DNA of 18,567 nucleotides, taken from assembly GCA_018817545.1 (NCBI GenBank), contig JAHITL010000112.1, positions 1 to 18,567 of the forward strand, read 5' to 3'. Below, piece after piece: positions 1-6,296 of this stretch. Each line of letters opens with the position of its first letter. Positions within the stretch are counted from its first letter, which is position 1. A program made the position numbers and the translations under genes. A model generated the notes under the pieces. That model was given only the letters and a program-made list of their open reading frames with translations, ran no database searches and was not told where the DNA came from. The stretch is from Patescibacteria group bacterium (GTDB lineage: Bacteria > Patescibacteriota > Patescibacteriia > Patescibacteriales > GWC2-42-12).

Positions 1-214
1 CAGAGAAGAGCAAGGAGGGGTCAGCAGTAATGATCTAGTAAAAAAAATAGGAATAATGAATCATAAATTAGAAATTAGGCAAATAGTAAAGAATATCTCA
101 ACTCTTGAAAAATGTGAGGCGTATTTACGAGAGCATATTGAAAAAGATAATATAGTAGTATTAATGGGGGCTGGAGACGTCTTCAAAATAGGAGAGAGGC
201 TGATTAGGAATTAG
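1..214 (+). CDS. murC: MurC, UDP-N-acetylmuramate--L-alanine ligase (C-terminal fragment)
   Basis: Only the last 70 codons are present; the gene enters from the left edge, read in the frame starting at base 2, and stops at TAG 212-214. The visible part begins REEQGGVSSNDLVKKI and ends near VVLMGAGDVFKIGERL. The sequence VVLMGAGD is the typical C-terminal strand and glycine turn of the third domain of MurC, and GVSSNDL fits the helix that precedes it. MurC adds L-alanine to UDP-MurNAc in the cytoplasm, the first amino-acid step of peptidoglycan precursor synthesis. Another Mur ligase cannot be fully excluded from 70 residues, but the GAGD ending favours MurC. It lies 32 bp before the mreD-like gene on the same strand and is probably co-transcribed with it and mrdA. 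AGG, GAG and GGG codons are more frequent here than in the following genes. Confidence 0.8.
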   Translation, partial: REEQGGVSSNDLVKKIGIMNHKLEIRQIVKNISTLEKCEAYLREHIEKDNIVVLMGAGDVFKIGERLIRN

Positions 215-246
215 GGGCTAAAGTCTGTGAAAATTAATTTAATAAT

Positions 247-780
247 ATGTTTAAAAAAATAATTTATAACATTGTTTTGATTATTTCTTTAGTTATTTTT
301 CAAATATCTTTTATTAATAGTCTGCCAGCTGGATTGGATAATTTAAATTTAATTTTGGTTGTTTTGATTTTTATTTTAAGCTTGGTAAATTTAGATTATG
401 CGCTTGCTTGGACAATCGGTTTGGGCTGGTTATTGAGTATTTTTTTATTTGTTCCATTTGGTATGCATTTAATAAGTTTATTTTTAACAATAGTTTTTAG
501 TAATTTGTTATTAGCAAATTTTTTCACAAATCGTTCGCTTTATTCCTTTTTAGCTTTAACTGGATTAGCTACTATAATTTATGAGTTTTTCTTAAATAGT
601 TTTAATTATTTATTTAATTTATTTAATAAAGAAAACTTGTTAATAATTGATTGGAGTTTTTGGTCAGATAAAATATTGCAGTTAATTTTAAATTTATTAG
701 CAGTCGCAATACTTTTTTATTTTATTAATTTTTTTAGTAAAAGATTCAGTCCAACTTTTTTATTAAAATATGTTAGATAA
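247..780 (+). CDS. mreD: MreD-like rod-shape-determining membrane protein
   Basis: This is a 177-residue, very hydrophobic protein with five or so predicted membrane helices (about 7-25, 34-50, 52-70, 75-92 and 143-165) and a short basic C-terminus. Length, topology and position immediately before the PBP2 gene match MreD, the small integral membrane partner of the elongation complex (MreBCD, PBP2, RodA). MreD sequences are poorly conserved, so the call rests mainly on size, hydropathy and gene order. No mreB or mreC is visible; the upstream gene is murC. The ATG start is the first in frame after the murC stop, and no clear Shine-Dalgarno sequence precedes it. The stop lies only 5 nt before the mrdA start, which implies translational coupling. 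Confidence 0.65.
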   Translation: MFKKIIYNIVLIISLVIFQISFINSLPAGLDNLNLILVVLIFILSLVNLDYALAWTIGLGWLLSIFLFVPFGMHLISLFLTIVFSNLLLANFFTNRSLYSFLALTGLATIIYEFFLNSFNYLFNLFNKENLLIIDWSFWSDKILQLILNLLAVAILFYFINFFSKRFSPTFLLKYVR

Positions 781-785
781 TTAAA

Positions 786-2747
786 ATGGGATTTAAAAAA
801 AGAACAACAAAAATAATAGACCCTTTTGTTATAAAAGAGGGTGAAAATAAATATGGATGTTTAAAGGATCGCCATCGTTTGGATTGGACTCAACAGGTTT
901 TTTTGTCAGTTGGTTCAGAAAAAGAGACTATTGGCAGGAATTTTAATTTCTCTAATTTGTTTAAAATAAATCTAATTTTATTGTTTTTTTTGTTAATCAT
1001 TTTATTTCGTGTAGGTTGGTTGCAGATAGTAAAGGGGGAATATTATCATGATTTGGCAGAGGGTAATCGTATTAGAATTGAACGTATTGAACCAAAAAGG
1101 GGAATAATCTATGACAGAAATCATCAACCAATGGTAAGAAATGTTGCTAATTTTTTGCTTTATTTTATTCCAGCTGATTTACCTAAAGATGAGAAAGAAA
1201 AAGAAAAAATTATTGAACGTATTAGTCAAATTTTAGGAGTTTTAAGTCCAGCTGATATTAAAACTATTCTAGGTAAAATAAAATATAGATCATTAGAATC
1301 TTATCAGCCATTATTTATTATTGATAATATTGAATATGAAAAAGCAATGTTATTATATTTAGAATCTGACAAAATGCCTGGTGTTTATTTATCTAATAAA
1401 ACTAGGAGAGAATATAATTTATCTAGTTTAAGTTTATCTCATATTTTGGGTTATACTAGTAAAATTAATGAAAAAGAATTAGCTAAAACAAATAGTAATT
1501 ATTCACCGATTGATTATATTGGTAAAACTGGGTTGGAAAATTTTTTTGAGAATGAATTAAAAGGAATAGTAGGTAAAAAACAAATTGAAGTTGATGCTTT
1601 AGGTAAAGAGAAAAAAATAATTAATCAGATTGTTGGCGAAGATGGTCATAATTTGGTTTTATCATTGGATATAAATTTGCAGAAAAAATTAGAAGAAACA
1701 ATAAATAGTGAGTTAGAGAAATTAAAAGTTAAAAGAGCTTGCGCTATTGTTTTAAATCCAAATAATGGGGAAATTTTGGCTATGATAGGTGTGCCTTCAT
1801 ATAATAATAATTCTTTTGCTAAAGGCATTAGTCAAAAAGAATATCAAGAATTAATTAATCATCCAGATAATCCTTTATTTAATCGTTGTATAAGTGGTGA
1901 ATTTCCTCCTGGATCAACATTTAAACCAATTATGGCTGTCGCTGCTTTGGAAGAAAAAATAATTAATGAAAATACTAGTTTTTTAAGTAATGGTGGATTA
2001 AGAATAGGTGAGTGGTTTTTTCCTGATTGGAAAGTTGGCGGTCATGGCACGACAAATGTTAGAAAGGCTATTGCCGAATCAGTTAATACTTTTTTTTATT
2101 ATATAGGAGGTGGTTTTAATAATTTTGTTGGTTTGGGCGTTGATAATATAATAAAGTATTGTAAACTTTTTGGCTTAGGTGAACAAACTGGCATTGATAT
2201 TATTAATGAGTCTAAAGGTTTTTTGCCATCTAAAGAATGGAAAAAAACCACTAAAGGTGAACGTTGGTATATTGGTGATACTTATCATTTATCTATTGGT
2301 CAGGGCGATATTTCAGTAACACCACTTCAAGTGGCAAATTATACAGCTGTTTTTGCTAATAATGGCAGTTTATATAAACCACATCTTGTAAGTCAAATTT
2401 TGACTAGTGATGATAAAAAAATTAAGCAAGTTGAAAGCACATTGATTAAAAAAGATTTTGTATCAAAAGAAAATATAAAAATTGTTCGAGAAGGCATGAG
2501 ACAAACAGTTGTTGCTGGCAGCGCACGTAATTTGCAATCAGTTCCTGTTCCTGTTGCTGGTAAAACAGGAACAGCTCAGTGGGCTGATAAAAAACCAACT
2601 CATGCTTGGTTTACTGGTTTCGCGCCTTATGATAATCCACAAGTAGTTATTACTATTTTAGTTGAACAGGGAGGCGAAGGTAGCAGTGTAGCAGTTCCAA
2701 TAGCTAAAGAAGTTTTGACTTGGTATTTTACAAATAAGGCAAATTAA
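786..2747 (+). CDS. mrdA: Penicillin-binding protein 2, peptidoglycan D,D-transpeptidase
   Basis: The 653-residue protein is a class B PBP that cross-links peptidoglycan during cell elongation. In order it shows a cytoplasmic N-terminus, one membrane anchor at about 58-76, the dimerisation/pedestal domain opening with the class B motif RGIIYDRN (105-112), and the C-terminal transpeptidase domain. All three catalytic motifs are present: STFK with nucleophile Ser377 and Lys380, SVN at 432-434, and KTGT at 593-596. PPGSTFKP and AGKTGTAQ are typical of the PBP2 group. The N-terminal cytoplasmic tail of nearly 60 residues is longer than in Escherichia coli PBP2. The enzyme acts outside the membrane and is expected to pair with a SEDS glycosyltransferase. 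FtsI is the alternative class B PBP, but adjacency to the mreD-like gene favours PBP2. The gene is followed by two hairpins, the second a good terminator. Confidence 0.92.
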   Translation: MGFKKRTTKIIDPFVIKEGENKYGCLKDRHRLDWTQQVFLSVGSEKETIGRNFNFSNLFKINLILLFFLLIILFRVGWLQIVKGEYYHDLAEGNRIRIERIEPKRGIIYDRNHQPMVRNVANFLLYFIPADLPKDEKEKEKIIERISQILGVLSPADIKTILGKIKYRSLESYQPLFIIDNIEYEKAMLLYLESDKMPGVYLSNKTRREYNLSSLSLSHILGYTSKINEKELAKTNSNYSPIDYIGKTGLENFFENELKGIVGKKQIEVDALGKEKKIINQIVGEDGHNLVLSLDINLQKKLEETINSELEKLKVKRACAIVLNPNNGEILAMIGVPSYNNNSFAKGISQKEYQELINHPDNPLFNRCISGEFPPGSTFKPIMAVAALEEKIINENTSFLSNGGLRIGEWFFPDWKVGGHGTTNVRKAIAESVNTFFYYIGGGFNNFVGLGVDNIIKYCKLFGLGEQTGIDIINESKGFLPSKEWKKTTKGERWYIGDTYHLSIGQGDISVTPLQVANYTAVFANNGSLYKPHLVSQILTSDDKKIKQVESTLIKKDFVSKENIKIVREGMRQTVVAGSARNLQSVPVPVAGKTGTAQWADKKPTHAWFTGFAPYDNPQVVITILVEQGGEGSSVAVPIAKEVLTWYFTNKAN

Positions 2748-2753
2748 ATTATT

Positions 2754-2780
2754 TGTTGCCGAATACGTTATTTGGCGACA
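2754..2780. repeat. Imperfect palindrome just after mrdA
   Basis: TGTTGCCGAATA (2754-2765) pairs with TATTTGGCGACA (2769-2780) around a CGT loop. This gives a 12-bp stem with two G-T pairs. No T tract follows, so it is not a convincing terminator by itself. The right arm plus the next bases (TATTTGGCGACAGAC) is the reverse complement, with one mismatch, of GTCTGTCGCCGAATA at 17466-17480, so it may be a member of a dispersed repeat family. Confidence 0.6.
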
Positions 2781-2793
2781 GACTCTTAATAAC

Positions 2794-2840
2794 AAAAAAC
2801 CCGGACTTAAGAATAAAATCTTGATCGTCCAGGGTTTTTT
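2794..2840. terminator. Bidirectional rho-independent terminator between mrdA and rpmA
   Basis: AAAAAACCC-GGAC (2794-2806) pairs with GTCC-A-GGGTTTTTT (2827-2840), giving a stem with one bulged A and a roughly 20-nt loop. A T6 tract follows the stem on the plus strand, and the A6 tract on the left gives a T6 tract on the minus strand. It sits between the convergent ends of mrdA and rpmA and can serve both. Confidence 0.85.
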
Positions 2841-2849
2841 GATTCTTGT

Positions 2850-3143
2850 TTATTTTTTTATTGGAGCCGTTGGTAGAACATTAACAATTTTGCTATCTTT
2901 TAATTGACCATTAAATTTTAGTAATTTTTTAGTGGTAAATTTAACAAAACCAGCAATCGTGGAAAATAAAGTATCATCTTTGCCTTTTTTAACATTTAAT
3001 CCAGGATGATATTTAGTGCCACGTTGACGTATTAAAATAGCGCCAACTTTAGCATATTGACCGTCTTGAAGTTTTACACCTAAACGTTTACTTTCTGATT
3101 CACGACCCAACGTTGTTGAGCCACCAGCCTTTTTATGTGCCAT
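2850..3143 (-). CDS. rpmA: 50S ribosomal protein L27
   Basis: The 97-residue protein begins [20 protein letters not shown], the hallmark N-terminus of bacterial L27, followed by the conserved core [24 protein letters not shown]27 is a large-subunit protein whose N-terminal tail reaches toward the peptidyl-transferase centre. An upstream in-frame ATG at 3161 would add six residues, but the second ATG gives the canonical MAHKKAGG start. There is no Firmicutes-type cleaved leader. The C-terminus is about ten residues longer than in Escherichia coli and ends PIKK. L21 (rplU), its usual neighbour, is not adjacent. The gene stands alone on the minus strand with its own promoter at 3281-3309 and a shared terminator downstream. 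No Shine-Dalgarno motif is visible before the ATG; the leader there is made of AATTTTC repeats. Confidence 0.95.
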   Translation of the reverse strand: MAHKKAGGSTTLGRESESKRLGVKLQDGQYAKVGAILIRQRGTKYHPGLNVKKGKDDTLFSTIAGFVKFTTKKLLKFNGQLKDSKIVNVLPTAPIKK

Positions 3144-3152
3144 ATTTGTATT

Positions 3153-3184
3153 AATTTTCAATTTTCAATTTTCAATTTTCAATT
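3153..3184. repeat. Tandem 7-mer AATTTTC, about 4.6 copies
   Basis: AATTTTC repeats perfectly at 3153-3159, 3160-3166, 3167-3173 and 3174-3180, followed by AATT. It lies in the 5' untranslated region of rpmA, 9 nt upstream of the chosen start. Degenerate copies of the same 7-mer occur at 17357-17406. Confidence 0.9.
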
Positions 3185-3280
3185 AAGATTATGTGAAAAT
3201 TAAAAATTAATTCCTTGAAGATTTTTTTAAAATTAAAATTAAAAAAAATAATAACTAAAATTTTTCTTAGCTACATAATC

Positions 3281-3309
3281 ATAATAGGTAAAAGATTTAG
3301 AATTGTCAA
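3281..3309 (-). promoter_or_regulatory. Sigma70-type promoter for rpmA
   Basis: On the minus strand a perfect -35 box TTGACA (3309-3304) is followed by a 17-bp spacer and the -10 box TATTAT (3286-3281). Transcription would start near 3274, giving an rpmA leader of about 130 nt. This is the best consensus match in the window. Confidence 0.75.
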
Positions 3310-3361
3310 GGAATTTATTATATGTTAAGCTATTAATATTAATTAATTTTTACTTGTTATT

Positions 3362-4099
3362 ATGAGAAAGTTAGTTGTTTTTATAATTATTTTATTTATA
3401 GCTTTGCCAGTTTTGGCGAATAATATAGTTGACACAGATAACGATGGTTTAAGCGATGAACTTGAAGTAAATTTATATAAAACAGATCCTCAAAAGGTTG
3501 ACACAGATGGTGATGGTTATAATGATGGCGATGAAGTAAAAAATAATTATTCACCATTGAATCCTAAAAAAGTAAAGATGAAAGATAATGATTATGATCA
3601 CGATGGATTATCAGATGGAATGGAAATAAAATTTAAAACCGATTTAACTAATTCAGATACTGATGGAGATGGTTATAAAGATGGAGATGAAATTAATAAG
3701 GGTTATGATCCGTTAAATAAGACATTTGGAGTTAAGCTAGCTAAAAAAATAGAAGTTAATCTAAAACAGCAAACGTTGAGTTATTTTTTGAGTAATGTTA
3801 AATTAGGGGAATTTTTAGTTTCTAGCGGTAAAAATAACACAACGCCAAAAGGTAATTTTAAAATCAGCAATAAAAGTATTAAGGCATGGTCGCCGTATGG
3901 ATTATGGATGCCTTATTGGTTGGGCATTGAAGGTCAAAAATTTGGTATTCATGAATTACCAATTTGGCCGAATGGTTACAGAGAAGGACAAGATCATTTA
4001 GGAAAGCCTGTTTCTCATGGATGTATCCGATTAGGAGTTGGTCCAGCTAAAATAATTTATAATTGGATAGAAAAAGGAACAAAAATAAGTATAAATTAA
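3362..4099 (+). CDS. Exported L,D-transpeptidase (YkuD) with TSP3-type calcium-binding repeats
   Basis: The 245-residue protein starts with a signal peptide (basic MRK, hydrophobic 4-18, likely cleavage after VLA at residue 19). Residues 24-118 hold four calcium-binding TSP3/EF-hand-like loops: DTDNDGLSDELE, DTDGDGYNDGDE, DYDHDGLSDGME and DTDGDGYKDGDE. The C-terminal half (about 128-245) is a YkuD L,D-transpeptidase domain with His197 (GIHELP) and the catalytic motif SHGCIRLG (His219, Cys221, Arg223). Such enzymes form 3-3 peptidoglycan cross-links or attach proteins to the wall, outside the membrane. The acidic repeats probably act as a calcium-stabilised spacer or wall-binding segment; that role is inference. 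It stands between rpmA and iscU without an obvious operon partner. I see no convincing promoter in the 200 bp upstream on this strand. Confidence 0.9.
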   Translation: MRKLVVFIIILFIALPVLANNIVDTDNDGLSDELEVNLYKTDPQKVDTDGDGYNDGDEVKNNYSPLNPKKVKMKDNDYDHDGLSDGMEIKFKTDLTNSDTDGDGYKDGDEINKGYDPLNKTFGVKLAKKIEVNLKQQTLSYFLSNVKLGEFLVSSGKNNTTPKGNFKISNKSIKAWSPYGLWMPYWLGIEGQKFGIHELPIWPNGYREGQDHLGKPVSHGCIRLGVGPAKIIYNWIEKGTKISIN

Positions 4100-4120
4100 A
4101 AAGTAAAATACAAAACAAAT

Positions 4121-4155
4121 AACTTTTAACTTTTAACTTTATACTTTTAACTAAT
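4121..4155. repeat. Tandem 7-mer AACTTTT, about five degenerate copies
   Basis: AACTTTT, AACTTTT, AACTTTA, TACTTTT and AACTAAT occupy 4121-4155 in strict 7-bp register. They fill most of the 60-bp gap between the L,D-transpeptidase gene and iscU and end 4 nt before the iscU ATG. The unit resembles the ACTTT repeats at the start of the PilX-like gene. Confidence 0.8.
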
Positions 4156-4159
4156 TTTT

Positions 4160-4519
4160 ATGTATTCTAAAAAAGTAATTCAACATTTTCAAAAACCTCA
4201 TAATCAGGGACAAATTAAAAATGCTGACGCTGTCGGTAGGGTTGGTAATCCTGCTTGTGGTGATATAATGAAAATATATTTAAAAATAAAAGACAAAACA
4301 ATAAAAGATGTAAAATTTGAAACAATGGGTTGCGCTGCAGCTATTGCTGTTTCTTCTGTTTTAACTGATTTAGTAAAAAATAAAACATTAGTAGAGGCAT
4401 TAAAAGTCGATAATGATAAAATAGTAAAAGAGTTAGGCGGTTTACCAGAACAAAAAATTCATTGTTCAATGTTGGCAGTTAAGGCGCTTAAAAAGGCTGT
4501 TGATAATTATCAGAAATAA
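4160..4519 (+). CDS. iscU: IscU/NifU N-terminal-type iron-sulfur cluster scaffold
   Basis: The 119-residue protein matches the IscU/NifU-N fold. It carries the three conserved cysteines that hold a nascent Fe-S cluster: Cys33 in NPACGD, Cys58 in MGCAAA and Cys102 in IHCSML. The conserved Asp35 and His101 are also present. The N-terminus MYSKKVIQHFQKPHNQG is typical of the family. It would assemble clusters in the cytoplasm from sulfur delivered by the cysteine desulfurase encoded two genes downstream. HscA/HscB chaperones and the ferredoxin of a full ISC operon are absent here. The ATG directly follows a 7-mer repeat tract and no Shine-Dalgarno motif is visible. The stop is followed by a 9-mer repeat tract and then the Nfu gene on the same strand. 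Confidence 0.93.
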   Translation: MYSKKVIQHFQKPHNQGQIKNADAVGRVGNPACGDIMKIYLKIKDKTIKDVKFETMGCAAAIAVSSVLTDLVKNKTLVEALKVDNDKIVKELGGLPEQKIHCSMLAVKALKKAVDNYQK

Positions 4520-4522
4520 TAA

Positions 4523-4567
4523 AAATAAGAAAAGTAAGATAAATAAGATAAGTAAGATAAGTAAGAT
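4523..4567. repeat. Tandem 9-mer AARTAAGAT, five copies
   Basis: AAATAAGAA, AAGTAAGAT, AAATAAGAT, AAGTAAGAT and AAGTAAGAT run in perfect 9-bp register from 4523 to 4567, filling the gap between iscU and nfu. The same unit recurs at 14858-14893 in the leader of pilB. Because the period is a multiple of three, a TTG-started reading frame passes through it (KINKISKISKIN), but this is repeat translation rather than real protein. Confidence 0.85.
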
Positions 4568-4574
4568 AAATAAT

Positions 4575-4844
4575 ATGATTAAAAAAAATGTTATTAAAAA
4601 AAATAGTAAAATAAAATCTGTTGAAGAAAAAATAAAAGAAATTATTGAACAAATCAGGCCATCGTTACAAATGGATGGAGGAGATGTATTTTTTGTTAAT
4701 TTTGACGAAAAATCAGGTATATTAAAAGTAGAATTAATGGGTCATTGCATGCATTGTCCAATGTCGCAAATAACTCTAAAGCAGGGGATTGAAGCAAAAA
4801 TTAAAAAACTTATTCCTCAAGTAAAAGAAGTAAAGGCTATATAA
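4575..4844 (+). CDS. NifU C-terminal-type (Nfu) iron-sulfur scaffold/carrier
   Basis: The 89-residue protein is a stand-alone NifU-C domain. SVEEKIKEIIEQIRPSLQMDGG opens the domain and the cluster-binding CxxC motif is Cys58-Met-His-Cys61 in GHCMHCPMSQITLKQGIE. Nfu proteins carry Fe-S clusters from the scaffold to target enzymes. I chose the ATG at 4575 because the longer frame starting with TTG at 4500 overlaps iscU and runs through the intergenic 9-mer repeat. The first 15 residues are lysine- and asparagine-rich and may be dispensable. With iscU before it and iscS after it, this forms a three-gene sulfur-mobilisation cluster in which the two halves of NifU are separate genes. Confidence 0.9.
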   Translation: MIKKNVIKKNSKIKSVEEKIKEIIEQIRPSLQMDGGDVFFVNFDEKSGILKVELMGHCMHCPMSQITLKQGIEAKIKKLIPQVKEVKAI

Positions 4845-4865
4845 AATTTTTAATTTTTAATTTTA

Positions 4866-5008
4866 TAATTTTTAAATAATACTCTAATATTTAAATTTTT
4901 AATATAAATTTCAAATAACTAAATTATAAAAGCAAATAAATATTTGGATATTAAAAATTTAAGTATTATTTAAAAATTACCTGTCCCGCTTTTGCGGTGA
5001 AAATTTTT
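4866..5008 (+). repeat. MITE-like intergenic element, copy A, with long inverted-repeat arms
   Basis: The left arm (4866-4883 plus 4892-4905) is perfectly complementary to the right arm (4948-4979), about 32 bp in total. Only an 8-nt insertion (4884-4891) in the left arm interrupts the pairing. The arms enclose about 42 nt of AT-rich sequence. Immediately after the right arm comes ACCTGTCCCGCTTTTGCGG (4979-4997) with the mini-hairpin CCGC-TTTT-GCGG, followed by TGAAAATTTT. About 120 bp aligns with copy B at 12986-13107. The element fills the 173-bp gap between nfu and iscS. Its terminal GGTGA (4996-5000) lies 17 nt upstream of the iscS ATG and could act as a weak ribosome-binding sequence. 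Confidence 0.75.
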
Positions 5009-5017
5009 TTAAACATT

Positions 5018-6262
5018 ATGTCTATAAAGAATAAATCAATTTATCTTGACCACAGCGCAACAACGCCAGTTGATAAAGGCGTATTGAAAGCTATGTTACC
5101 TTATTTTAGTGATAACTTTGGTAATCCTTCTTCAGTCCATAGCTTTGGACAAGAAGCAATGATGGGAGTTGATATCGCTAGGGAAAAAGTAGCCGAATTT
5201 TTAGATTGTCTAGTTTCGGAAATTGTTTTTACTTCAGGCGCTACTGAAGCTGATAATCTAGCTATTTTTGGAGTAATAAAAGCTTTAAAAAGAAAAAATC
5301 CTAATGATAAATTTCATATTATTACTTCTTCTATTGAGCATCCTGCTGCATTAGAATTATTTAAAGTTTTACAGGTACAGGGAATTGAAGTAACTTTTTT
5401 ACCTGTTAAATCTAATGGGATTATTGATGTTGAAGATTTTAAACAAGCAATAAAAGATAATACTGTTTTTGTTTCAATAATGTATGTTAATAGTGAGGTT
5501 GGTAGTATTCAGCCGATACATGAAGTTGGAAAGTGGATTCAAAAAATAAATAAACTAAAATTAAAAAAATGGCAAGAAGCTGATCCAAAAGTTCGCGGAG
5601 ACAAGCCATTAATAATTTATTTTCACACTGATGCTACACAAGCTGTGAATTTTTTAAATTGTTCTACAAAGCATTTGCATGTTGATTTATTGTCGCTTTC
5701 TAGTCATAAGATTTATGGACCAAAAGGTGTTGGCGCATTGTTTGTAAAAACTGGCACACCACTTGATGCTATTCAACTTGGTGGACATCATGAGAATAAT
5801 AGAAGAAGTGGCACATTAAATGTGTCTGGAATAGTAGGAATGGGAGAGGCTATCAAATTATTAGATAAAAAAACAATAGAAAAAAATAATAAAAAAATAG
5901 CCAAATTAAGGCAATTATTAATCACTGGGATTATAAAAAATATACCAGATGCTATTTTGAATACTGATTTAAATCAATCCGTGCCATCTCATGCTCATTT
6001 TTCTTTTCTTGGAGCAGAAGGGGAGGCAATTTTAATTTCTCTTGATTTAGCAGGAATAGCTGTCTCTACTGGCTCTGCTTGCGCTTCAAATAGTTTACAA
6101 GCATCATCCACGCTTTTAGCTATGGGAATCAGCGAAGAAGTTGCTCATAGCTCAATTAGATTTACTTTAGGTAAAAATACTACGTTAATAGAAATTAAAA
6201 AAGTTATAGAAATTTTACCAAAAATTATAAAAAGATTGCGTCAAATAGCGCCTAAATTGTAA
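5018..6262 (+). CDS. iscS: Cysteine desulfurase, IscS/NifS type
   Basis: The 414-residue, PLP-dependent enzyme removes sulfur from cysteine and passes it as persulfide to the scaffold. Visible landmarks are IYLDHSATTPVD (8-19), SGATEADNLAI (73-83), His108 in SIEHPAAL, HTDATQAV with Asp205 (203-210), the PLP lysine Lys231 in SSHKIYGPKG, and the persulfide Cys355 in STGSACASNS. Arg381 in IRFTLG is also present. Residues about 177-199 form a basic insertion before the HTDA strand that is longer than in classical NifS. A GTG at 4997 would add seven residues but lies inside the repeat element, so I prefer ATG 5018, which gives the usual short N-terminus before IYLDH. The gene closes the iscU-nfu-iscS cluster and meets the pilus block head-on. 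Confidence 0.93.
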   Translation: MSIKNKSIYLDHSATTPVDKGVLKAMLPYFSDNFGNPSSVHSFGQEAMMGVDIAREKVAEFLDCLVSEIVFTSGATEADNLAIFGVIKALKRKNPNDKFHIITSSIEHPAALELFKVLQVQGIEVTFLPVKSNGIIDVEDFKQAIKDNTVFVSIMYVNSEVGSIQPIHEVGKWIQKINKLKLKKWQEADPKVRGDKPLIIYFHTDATQAVNFLNCSTKHLHVDLLSLSSHKIYGPKGVGALFVKTGTPLDAIQLGGHHENNRRSGTLNVSGIVGMGEAIKLLDKKTIEKNNKKIAKLRQLLITGIIKNIPDAILNTDLNQSVPSHAHFSFLGAEGEAILISLDLAGIAVSTGSACASNSLQASSTLLAMGISEEVAHSSIRFTLGKNTTLIEIKKVIEILPKIIKRLRQIAPKL

Positions 6263-6294
6263 AATTTATCAATAATTATAAAAAAATTGCGTCA
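6223..6294. repeat. 21-bp direct repeat across the iscS 3' end
   Basis: Positions 6223-6243, inside the last codons of iscS, and 6274-6294, after its stop, match at 20 of 21 bases. Both begin AATTATAAAAA and end ATTGCGTCA. They are 51 bp apart. The second copy abuts the palindrome at 6297-6324. Confidence 0.8.
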
Positions 6295-6296
6295 TC

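Noticed and set aside
1646..1828. Minus-strand open frame of 60 codons inside mrdA
   Set aside because: It is entirely antisense to the conserved PBP2 sequence, with no motif and no promoter.
3153..3184. CRISPR-like array
   Set aside because: The units are 7 bp with no spacers and no cas genes nearby. The 9-mer tracts fail for the same reason.
3303..3336. Plus-strand promoter for the L,D-transpeptidase (TTGTCA and TATTAA)
   Set aside because: The boxes are 22 bp apart, too far for a sigma70 spacer, and TTGTCA overlaps the perfect minus-strand TTGACA on the opposite strand.
4500..4574. N-terminal extension of Nfu from a TTG start
   Set aside because: It overlaps the iscU end and is the translation of the intergenic 9-mer repeat; the ATG at 4575 gives a normal Nfu.
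4997..5017. GTG start for the cysteine desulfurase
   Set aside because: The GTG is part of the dispersed repeat core, and the same GTG before mraY is out of frame, so it is a repeat feature and not a start codon.
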